Assembly (NCBI RefSeq): GCF_010731635.1
Contig: NZ_AP022583.1
Coordinates: 1,674,001-1,738,000 of the forward strand
Reading direction: 5' to 3'
Length of the DNA stretch: 64,000 nucleotides
Origin: Mycobacterium noviomagense
GTDB lineage: Bacteria > Actinomycetota > Actinomycetes > Mycobacteriales > Mycobacteriaceae
Position 1 is the stretch's first letter. Each line of letters begins with the position of its first letter. The position numbers and the translations under genes are program-made. The notes under the pieces were generated by a model. It was given only the letters and a program-made list of their open reading frames with translations, did not search any database and was not told the DNA's origin. Shown here one piece after another: positions 60,801 to 64,000 of this stretch.

Positions 60801-62905
60801 CCCTGCCCGAGCCGCTGAGCTACGGGCTGCTGCGCTACCTCAACCCCGACATCGACCTCGACGACCCAGATCCGCCGATCGGGTTCAACTACCTAGGCCG
60901 CCTCGGCGGCGCGTCGGGCGAAGCTTCTAGCGAGCTGTGGCGGATCAGGACGGAAGGGTTGTCGGCGATCGGTGCCACAGCCGCGGCTATCCCGATGGCG
61001 TTGGCGCACACCCTCGAGCTCAACGCCGCCACCGTCGACACCGAGACTGGCCCGGCGCTACAAGCCGGCTGGAGTTGGGCGCCCTCGGTGCTCGACGACA
61101 CCCAGATCACCCGGCTCAGCGAGTTGTGGTTTGAGGCGTTGCGCGGCATCTGCGCGCACGTGCGCGCCGGCGGCGGCGGGCTGACCCCGTCTGACATCGC
61201 CCCCGCCCACCTGAGCCAGCAGCAGCTCGACGAGCTGTGTCGGCACTATCGGGTCGCTGATGTGTTGCCGCTGACCCCGCTGCAGCAGGGCCTGCTGTTT
61301 CACGCCAGAGCCGCCCAGGCCAGCGGCGACGATGTGTATGCCGTGCAGCTGGCCATCACCATCACCGGCCCCCTCGACCCGCACCGGCTGCGCGAGGCCC
61401 TGCACACCGTCATCACCCGCCACCCCAACCTGGTGGCCCGCTTCTGCGAAGAGTTCGACGAGCCGGTGCAAATCATCCCCGCCCAACCCCAAACACCATG
61501 GCGCTACGTCGAACTCGACGGCGTCGACATCGACGAACAGATAAACCAACTCTGTGCCGCCGAACGCGCCGCGGTATGTGAGATGGCTGACCAGCCGGCT
61601 TTTCGGGCCGCGCTCATCCGCACGGCACCCGACCGGCACCGGTTCGTGCTTACCAACCATCACATCGTGCTCGACGGCTGGTCCATGCCCATCCTGATGC
61701 GCGAAATATTCGCCGCGTACTACGGCCAGCGATTGACTGCGCCCGTGCCGTATCGCCGCTTCATCACCTGGCTGGCTGATCGTGACTTCGATGCCGCCCG
61801 CGCGGCGTGGCGCCATGTGCTCGACGGCTTCGACACCCCCACCCTCGTCGGACCGGCGGATCGCTTAGGGCTAGGACGGCGAGGTGTCGAATCGTTCCGG
61901 CTTCCCGAGGAGACCACGCAAGCCGTTGTGGAGTTGGCGCGCTCGCAGCACACCACTGTCAGCACCGTACTGCAGGCCGCTTTCGCCCAACTGCTGATGT
62001 GGCTGACCGGTCAGCACGATGTCGCCTTCGGCACCGTGGTCTCGGGCCGACCCGCCGACTTGGATGGCGCCGACTCGATATTGGGGCTGTTGATCAACAC
62101 CGTGCCGGTGCGAGCACGCATCACCCCCACCACCAGCACCGCCGACCTACTCGACCAGCTGCAGAACACCCACGGTCGCACACTCGAACACGAGCACTTG
62201 GCGCTGCGCGAAATCCATCGCATCGCCGATCAAGAGCAGTTGTTCGACACTGTCTTCGTATACGAGAACTATCCGATTGACCCCGGCCAGATATCGAGCG
62301 TCGACGGCTTGACGATCAGCGACCTCGCCAACCGCGACTGCTACCACTACCCGCTTACGATCCAAGCCGTCCCGGGCAGCGAAATCGGCCTTCGTGTCCA
62401 GTTCCGCACGGACGTTTTCGACGCGGAAAGCATCGAGGCGCTGATTGACCGGTTCCAGCGGATGTTGGTGACCATGACCGCCGACCCGACGCGACCGCTG
62501 ACGACGATGGACCTGCTCGATGAGGCTGAGTACGCCCAGCTGGATGGATTCGGCAATCAGGTACCGACCAAGCCTGCCGATACTGCGATGCCAGAACCGG
62601 GAGACCACGACACAGGCGGTCGCTACCACGGCCCGGCCAACCTAGTCGAGCAAATCTTGGCCGACATCTACGCCCAGGTCTTGGGCATAGAACGCGTCGG
62701 GGTCCATGAGTCGTTCTTTGACTTGGGCGGAGATTCACTGTCTGCCATGCGCGCGATCGCCGCGATAAACACAGCCCTGGATATTCGACTCCCGGTGCCT
62801 GCATTATTCGACGCGCCGTCCGTGAGAAGCCTGAGCCAGCAATTGCACCGGCATGTCGGCGCGGTGGAAGAATCTCCCGCCTCGAGCCGAGCCAACGATC
62901 TGTAG
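45893..62905 (+). CDS. Large NRPS: Cstart-A-PCP-E-C-A-PCP-C-A-PCP-C-A-PCP-E-C-PCP (5670 aa)
   Basis: Approximate residues: starter C 5-420 (HHLVTDG near 137), A1 458-960, PCP1 (Ser988), E1 1043-1480, C2 1510-1930, A2 1955-2450, PCP2 about 2478, C3 2536-2970, A3 3006-3500, PCP3 about 3525, C4 3583-4030, A4 4060-4570, PCP4 about 4595, E2 4650-5095, C5 5124-5540, PCP5 (Ser5615). The N-terminal C domain with no upstream carrier suggests lipid initiation, as in GPL synthetases. PCP1 and PCP4 have the GGDSILSMQ form typical before E domains. Pocket residues read by eye: A1 D-A-R-T-V-G-A-I-D, A2 D-Y-W-S-V-S-G-V-Y, A3 D-V-W-T-V-V-A-M-C (somewhat Phe-like), A4 D-F-W-S-V-G-M-V-H (Thr). The last module has no A domain and the protein has no TE or reductase, so release needs a partner. 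Confidence 0.95.
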   Translation: MELDDKALPLTRGQLDIWLAQESGHLDADWHIVAFVVINGAINRDVLEQAIRDVVAEAEPIRAAIFEVGGQVFQRPIDDPDVELPFYDLREVQNPVQEAYRRAESIRRTPMPPRGPLFKFALFRTRSDQFYWFLCVHHLVTDGFGIALFANRVAAVYSALVSGTPAPPAFFGSLREMVDREAEYETSKDYTEDLAYWNANLPPDSAAHFSLSQSADTRDPSSVSEAVQLDPQVIDRVHELANALNMRRSSVITAACALLTRGWCAEDSQVALNFPVSRRASPESATFPGMVSGVVPLVLTVSPDATVADFCGHVDTRIREAVQHQRFPVHALERKVRPDRPRLARERVGVNFIPSITLLPFAAAPASGVVTGLGRVDHFGLFFLSADGQLSLSTAGAGQRFDNLDVSDLARRLQQLLVAMTADPGRSLSSVDLLGEDEHARLWAWGNQAVLSRPATAASIPALFAQQVALTPDAVAITCGQRSWTYLEVEQAANQWAHLLAGHGVGPGEYVALLLSRSAEAIVAILAVLKTGAAYLPIDPVVPPGRVAFMLDDAAPIAAITTAELRPRLDGHDLLIIDVDNPGAATEPSTALPAPAPDDIAYIIYTSGTTGVPKGVAITHQNVTQLLESLDAGLTAPGPPKVSTQWHSLAFDASVREIWGALLHGGRLVVVPEEVAGSPEDLHALLVGERVDVLTQTPSAAGVLSQERLDSVALVVGGETCPAELVNRWAPGRLMLNAYGPTETTIDVSISAPLTPGSSPPPIGSPVAGAALFVLDGWLRPVPTGAVGELYVAGRGVAYGYVRRSGLTASRFVACPFGGSEVSGARMYRTGDLVRWRADGQLDYLGRADEQVKIRGYRIELGEIQAALADVDGINQAVVLAREDRPGDKRLVGYVTGSADPTDIRAALAERLPEYMIPAAVVVLEALPLTVNGKLDKRALPAPEYIHADRYRAPANAIEELLAGIFAEALGLERVGVDDSFFELGGDSILSMQVASRARAAGLMCRPRDIFVEQTVARLAAVAEVVDGGDEPVDGGVGPVIATPIMRWLHDVEGPRKQFNQTLLLQAPAGVTEADVAVVLQAVVDRHPMLRARVQDDGAGGWTLQVPKVGSIDVRRSVQAVDALSTEALASTRSQLDPAAGVMFSGLWVTSTSQLMLVIHHLVVDGVSWRILLEDFNSAWSQHQSGQPLVLPATGTSFARWAQLLSEYARRPDVVEQAGAWRQLAAAPASLPAVRPEVDTYASAGLLSAALDAETTRMLLGAVPAAFHAGIHDILLIGFALAVSEFVGTRGPVGIDVEGHGRHEELADGLDLSRTVGWFTTKYPVSLTVGGLDWAQVTAGEPGLGTLIKDVKEQLRALPDPLTYGVLRYLNPEVDLDGSDPPIGFNYLGRLGGTAGHASDQPWRISEEGWALTSAAAAIPMPLAHTLELNAGTLDTDAGPQLHATWTWAASALGDPEVSRLSELWFDALRGICAHVRAGGGGLTASDIAPARLSQQQIDELCRHYRIADILPLTPLQQGLLFHVSSGQDGGDDVYAVQLDLTLTGPLDPHRLQHAVHTVVARHPNLVARFCDQFDEPVQVIPADPVVPWRYAEFNRDGVDVEKQIQQLCAVERDAVYELADQPAFRAALIRIAADRHRFVLTNHHIVLDGWSLPILLGEIFAAYYGERLPAPVPYRRFVSWLADRDLDAAGAAWREVLAGFDTPTLVGPPDRLGLGRRGVESFRVPEQTTRAISELARSRHTTLNTVLQAAYAQLLMSLTGRQDVVFGTTVSGRPAELGGADSIVGLLINTVPVRATVTPTTTTAELLDQLQSTHNATLEHQHLALRDLHRLTGHDRLFDTVFVYENYPLDTAALLAGREWAVTEFSVREYNHYPLALVAMPGVELELRVEFDSDVFDADAVEALVDRLQGVLAAMTADPARRLSLTDLLNERERARLGQWGNWAALTQPTAAAASIPQVFASQVARAPEAVAVSCRGRTMTYRDVDEASNRLAHLLAGHGVGPGEYVALLFPRSAEAIVAILAVLKTGAAYLPIDPAHPQTRIEFMLADAAPIAAITATELADRLDGFDTVTIDPDDPALDRQPATPLPAPAPDDIAYIIYTSGTTGVPKGVSVTHHNVIRLFDSLEVGIEVGPEQVWSQCHSYAFDYSVWEIWGALLHGGRLLVVPEEVTASPDDFHALLVAERVSVLSQTPSAVGVLSPEGLESTALVVSAEACPADVVDRWAPGRVVINGCGPTETTVYASLSRPLAAGSGEPPIGSPAPGAALFVLDGWLRPLPAGVVGELYVAGAGVGAGYVRRPGLTAARFVACPFADGGVRMYRTGDLVRWRADGQLDYLGRADEQVKIRGYRIELGEIQAALASLDGVEQAVVIAREDRPGDKRLVGYITGTADPAHLRYQLVERLPAYMVPAAVVVVDALPLTVNGKLDRRALPAPDYTETGGHRPPANAIEEILAGVYAQVLGVERVGVDDSFFELGGDSISAMRLTAAINTGLDANLAVRAVFEAPTVAQLALRIGAGGAGRLQPLTSAERPPVIPLSFAQQRLWFLDQLQGPSPIYNIAAALRLHGPLDADALQAALVDVVGRHESLRTVIATVDGTPQQVVLPAQQAEFGWDLVDATEWSATQLEEALDTAARHTFGLATDIPLHTRLFKRADNEHILVLVVHHIAADGWSLRPLARDLSVAYASRHQGRAPTWAPLPVQYADYTLWQHRQLGDADDPSSQIAAQLEFWEQALAGMPQRLDLPTDRPYPAVADLRGARLSVEWPAELQQQVARVAREHNATNFMVMQTALAVLLSKLSASSDIAVGFPIAGRRDPVLDDLVGFFVNTLVLRVDLSGNPSVADLLAQVRTRSLAAYEHQDVPFEVLVERLNPVRSLAHHPLIQVGLAWQNNAPAELALGDVHVSRLPVDTHTARMDLAIFLEEHWDAGGQPAGISGTVEFRTDVFDAPSITTLIERLQRVLAAITADPSRPLSAIDVLDEPEQARLDEWGNRAVLTQPPPTRVSIPELFATHVAHAPEAVALTCDDVSWTYRELDEVSNRLAHLLTAHGAGPRNCVALLLPRSAEAVVAMLAVLKTGAAYLPIDLAHPVARVGFMLGDAAPIAALTTTGLRSRLDGHELPVVEVDDPRIPTYPATALPAPAPEDIAYLIYTSGTTGVPKGVAISHHNVTQLLASLDAGLPAAGVWAHSHSAAFDVSVWEIFGALLRGGRLVVVPESVAASPEDFHDLLAAEHVSVLTQTPSAAKVLSPEGLEAATLVTVGEACPAEVVERWAPGRVMINAYGPTETTMCVAISTPLTPGSVVPIGSPVPGAALFVLDDWLRPVPAGVIGELYVAGAGLAYGYVRRAGLTASRFVACPFGKLGARMYRTGDLVRWRPDGQLDYLGRADEQVKIRGYRIELGEIQAALAALDGVQQAAVVAREDRPGDKRLVGYFTGSADPAQIRAQLSERLPRYMVPAAVVQLDALPLTVNGKLDIRALPAPEYQHADRYRAPSNAVEEILVGIYADVLGLERVGVDDSFFELGGDSLSAMRVMAAVNASLDAHVAVRTLFEAPTVAQLAPRIGVGGAGRLGPLTPVERPAVVPLSFAQQRLWFIDQLQGPSPIYNMAVALRLRGRLDSDALRAALTDVVERHESLRTLFVAVDGIPQQVVVPVEQADFGWEVIDASAWSETQLDKGIHATVRHTFDLASEIPLRARLFRIADEEHVAVAAVHHIAADGWSITPLVRDLGMAYASRCTGMAPEWAPLPVQYVDYTLWQRAQFGDLADSESPIAAQLAYWEHALAGMPERLELPTDRPYPAVADHRGARVTVDWPAELQQQIDHLAREHNATSFMVMQAALAILLSKVSASSDIAVGFPIAGRRDSALDELVGFFVNTLVLRVDLTGNLSVAELLEQVRARALAAYEHQDVPFELLVERLKPTRSLAHSPLVQVVLGWQNFAWAGDPVATVPLGHLEVTGMPVDTRTARMDLTFVLAEQWTETGEPAGIGGLVEFRTDVFDAASIETLIERFRRLVATITADPARRLSSIDVLDAADHARLEGWANRAVLTQPVTAAVSIPEVFAARVAQAPEAVAVSFQGRAMTYREVDAASNRLAHLLVDHGVGPGQRVAVLVPRSGEAVVAILGVLKAGAAYVPLDPAHPAARIEFLLDDAAPIAAITTADLRPRLDGHNLLVIDIDDPAIRTQLATGLAAPAPEGIAYLIYTSGTTGVPKGVAVPHGNVTRLLETLAADIGGAGVWSQCHSLAFDFSVWEIFGALLGGGRLVVVPDAVVRAPEELHALLVAERVSVLSQTPSAFYALQSADALAPELGQRLALEAVVFGGEALEPQRLRPWLGNHPDAPRLINMYGITETTVHASYRPITAGDVEAMASPIGVPLAHLGFFVLDGWLRPVPSGVVGELYVAGAGVAYGYVGRAGLTAARFVACPFADTGVRMYRTGDLVRWRADGQLDYLGRADEQVKIRGYRIELGEIQAALASVDGVEQAVVIAREDRPGDKRLVGYITGTADPAQARAQLAERLPGYMVPAAIVALEALPLTVNGKLDTRALPAPEYADAAGYRAPGDAVEQILADIFAEVLGLERVGVDDSFFELGGDSILSMQVVARARAAGVVCRPRDVFVEQTVARLARVAAVADAETGVVDEGVGRVPATPIMRWLAGFDGAIEQFNQTMVVQAPPGVTQTDVVVLVQALLDRHAMLRARLEHHDTAGGWVLVVPEPGSVDAAERVHTVEALSDEALVAARSGLDPAAGVMLRALWVADTGRLVVLIHHLAVDGVSWRILLEDLNVAWAQHRAGQPIALAAPGTSFARWAALLHEHAQRPEVTATAQTWRQVAGAPAVLPAPDPSVDTYATAGHSSAQLDVESTRMLLGEVPAAFHTGIGDILVIAFGIAITEFVGDPTGPVGVDVEGHGRHEEQLGAELDLSRTVGWFTAKYPVALRVAGLDWAQVVAGGPGLGALIKDAKEQLRALPEPLSYGLLRYLNPDIDLDDPDPPIGFNYLGRLGGASGEASSELWRIRTEGLSAIGATAAAIPMALAHTLELNAATVDTETGPALQAGWSWAPSVLDDTQITRLSELWFEALRGICAHVRAGGGGLTPSDIAPAHLSQQQLDELCRHYRVADVLPLTPLQQGLLFHARAAQASGDDVYAVQLAITITGPLDPHRLREALHTVITRHPNLVARFCEEFDEPVQIIPAQPQTPWRYVELDGVDIDEQINQLCAAERAAVCEMADQPAFRAALIRTAPDRHRFVLTNHHIVLDGWSMPILMREIFAAYYGQRLTAPVPYRRFITWLADRDFDAARAAWRHVLDGFDTPTLVGPADRLGLGRRGVESFRLPEETTQAVVELARSQHTTVSTVLQAAFAQLLMWLTGQHDVAFGTVVSGRPADLDGADSILGLLINTVPVRARITPTTSTADLLDQLQNTHGRTLEHEHLALREIHRIADQEQLFDTVFVYENYPIDPGQISSVDGLTISDLANRDCYHYPLTIQAVPGSEIGLRVQFRTDVFDAESIEALIDRFQRMLVTMTADPTRPLTTMDLLDEAEYAQLDGFGNQVPTKPADTAMPEPGDHDTGGRYHGPANLVEQILADIYAQVLGIERVGVHESFFDLGGDSLSAMRAIAAINTALDIRLPVPALFDAPSVRSLSQQLHRHVGAVEESPASSRANDL
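52800..53088 (+). repeat. A-domain tract nearly identical to 59152-59432
   Basis: The 3' third of A2 (from [13 protein letters not shown] to [10 protein letters not shown]) repeats in A4 with only scattered base differences, although the two A domains differ in their specificity-determining parts. It looks like intragenic gene conversion. Confidence 0.65.
62500..62640 (+). other. In-frame adenylation-domain deletion scar in the terminal module
   Basis: C5 ends normally with the linker [17 protein letters not shown], which in every other module leads into about 500 residues of A domain. Here about 35 residues later the PCP linker begins. The intervening [23 protein letters not shown] resembles the extreme end of an A domain plus linker (ALPAPEY...DRYRAPAN elsewhere). 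So the A-domain body is missing between its first and last few residues. Confidence 0.7.
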
Positions 62906-62951
62906 AGCGCGCCCGTGGATCCAGGGCGAGAGAAGGCCCGGTCGTTGGCGG

Positions 62952-63623
62952 TTACCAGATACCTGGCACCAGGCGATAGCGAACTTCTTGGGCATACTCG
63001 CGGTAACCGGCCAAGTCGTCCTTGAGCAGCTTCTCTTCGTCGCGGATGCGGAAGGCTAACCCGCTGACGCCAGGCACGACGAAGACGAGTCCCCAGTAGG
63101 AGTCCAGCGCCAGCGGTATGCCGACCATCATGATGACATTGCCGGCATACATCGGGTGACGCACAAGCCCATACAAACCGGTGGAGACGAGCTTCTGGCC
63201 GGACTCGACCTGCACGGTCGCGGCCGCGTGGCTGTTTTGGAGCACCACCAGCATCGCTACGCCCAGCCCAACTGCGACCAGGACATCGCCAACCAAAGAG
63301 ATGGCCGTCGGTACCGGCGACCAGCCAAAGCGATGGTCAAGCGCGCTGACCACGAACATCGCCGCCAGCGACAGCCAAAGGGCCGCCATTGCAACCTTTT
63401 GCGCCGTTCTGGTCTCCGCTTTCGGTCCCCCACGCATCCGCCGCTCAAGCACCGCGGGATTCACTCGCAGCAAGTAAGCGCTGAAGATCCGCGTCGAGAT
63501 TGCCAAGACGACCAACACCCATGCTTGCCAGTAAGCGAACGTGCCGGCAGGCAAAAACAGCAGCAAGCCCAACAGGACAAGGAAACCAAGCCCGGACACC
63601 AACATTTTAGGAATGGTCTTCAC
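62952..63623 (-). CDS. ICMT/PEMT-type membrane methyltransferase, copy 1
   Basis: 223 residues with about five hydrophobic segments, starting LVSGLGFLVLLGLLLFLPAG. The C-terminal signature is TGLYGLVRHPMYAGN (RHPMY) followed by FRIRDEEKLLKDDLAGYREYAQEVRYRLVPG. This is the isoprenylcysteine carboxyl methyltransferase/phospholipid methyltransferase superfamily, which binds SAM at the membrane. It is convergent with the large NRPS (46 bp). In this setting methyl-ester formation on a peptide carboxylate or methylation of a lipid is possible, but bacterial members have varied or unknown substrates. Confidence 0.82.
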   Translation of the reverse strand: MKTIPKMLVSGLGFLVLLGLLLFLPAGTFAYWQAWVLVVLAISTRIFSAYLLRVNPAVLERRMRGGPKAETRTAQKVAMAALWLSLAAMFVVSALDHRFGWSPVPTAISLVGDVLVAVGLGVAMLVVLQNSHAAATVQVESGQKLVSTGLYGLVRHPMYAGNVIMMVGIPLALDSYWGLVFVVPGVSGLAFRIRDEEKLLKDDLAGYREYAQEVRYRLVPGIW

Positions 63624-63675
63624 AGGCTTTCTTCCACGTCAATGGCGGTCGGGGCGGGTGCAAGTCGTGCGGCTG

Positions 63676-64000
63676 CTACCACACACTCGGCACCAGCCGA
63701 TAACGCACCTTCTCTGTGTATTCGCGGTATCCGTCCAACTCGTCTCGCAATAGCTTTTCTTCGTCGCGGATACGCAGAGCGAGTATCAGGAGGCAAGGGA
63801 TGACGAAGACGAGTCCCCAGTAGGAACCGAGCGCGAGTGGGACGCCGACCATCGCGATCGCATTGCCGGTGTACATAGGGTGGCGCACCAATTCATATAG
63901 CCCGGTTGAGGCGAGCTTCTGGCCGGTCTCCACGCGGACGACTCCGGCCGCGTAGCTGTTCTGAACGAAAACCAGCACCGCTACACCGAGTCCGACGGCT
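63676..64000 (-). CDS. ICMT/PEMT-type membrane methyltransferase, copy 2 (5' end outside window)
   Basis: The frame is open to the right edge, so only the C-terminal 107 codons are visible. They read TGLYELVRHPMYTGN and RIRDEEKLLRDELDGYREYTEKVRYRLVPSVW, closely matching copy 1, and the edge codons AVGLGVAVLVFVQNS align with AVGLGVAMLVVLQNS there. It lies 52 bp upstream of copy 1 in the same direction, so the two are a tandem duplication and probably one operon. Confidence 0.8.
   Translation of the reverse strand, partial: AVGLGVAVLVFVQNSYAAGVVRVETGQKLASTGLYELVRHPMYTGNAIAMVGVPLALGSYWGLVFVIPCLLILALRIRDEEKLLRDELDGYREYTEKVRYRLVPSVW

Noticed and set aside
1..64000. CRISPR arrays, rRNA or tRNA genes
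   Set aside because: None seen on reading both strands; the repeats present are paralogous genes and NRPS domains, not short regular spacers.

Overview
The window is high-G+C DNA with GTG and TTG starts, SD-poor (possibly leaderless) genes and several families typical of Mycobacterium: two Gap-like membrane proteins, an Rv2952-type methyltransferase pair, MKFVLA-type glycosyltransferases of glycopeptidolipid (GPL) loci, a 13E12-type DUF222/HNH gene and a VapBC pair. I read it as most of a GPL-like glycosylated, acylated lipopeptide locus of a (probably slow-growing) mycobacterium. The species cannot be fixed from the window.

Layout. 1-9692 is the 3' part of a large NRPS (partial C, then three A-PCP units and a thioesterase). 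9721-12416 is an unrelated insert: VapBC and, on the minus strand, htpG. 12522-14321 (minus) holds a Gap-like exporter and a methyltransferase. 14738-18709 is a stand-alone C-A-PCP-TE synthetase whose C domain lacks the catalytic His. 18722-45310 is a dense tailoring region: five glycosyltransferases, each exactly 422 residues; three SHxxxDG acyltransferases; two Gfo/Idh/MocA dehydrogenases, each facing a GMC oxidoreductase; a DegT/EryC1 aminotransferase; four more methyltransferases; a second Gap-like protein; and a cupin/JmjC-like oxygenase. 45640-62905 is an MbtH-like protein and a 5670-residue NRPS with a starter C domain, C-A-PCP-E-C-A-PCP-C-A-PCP-C-A-PCP-E-C-PCP. From 62952 to the right edge lie two ICMT-type methyltransferases.

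How it fits together. The starter C domain of the large NRPS probably acylates the first residue. The fourth A domain reads as Thr and is followed by an epimerase, as in the D-allo-Thr position of GPLs. The glycosyltransferases, methyltransferases and acyltransferases would decorate hydroxyls of the peptide and sugars. The Gfo/GMC/DegT genes would make unusual (keto, epimerised or amino) sugars, and the Gap-like proteins would help move product to the surface.

The region has grown by duplication. GT-acyltransferase, Gfo-GMC-GT, Gap and O-methyltransferase units occur twice, with their proximal promoters copied along with them. One Gfo-GMC pair has been split by a DUF222/HNH insertion that left a 40-bp relic of the Gfo 3' end. 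The most unusual points are a terminal C-PCP module whose A domain looks excised in frame, together with the stand-alone NRPS that has A-PCP-TE but a degenerate C domain. These two could complement each other. Assignments rest on motifs read by eye; no database search was possible.
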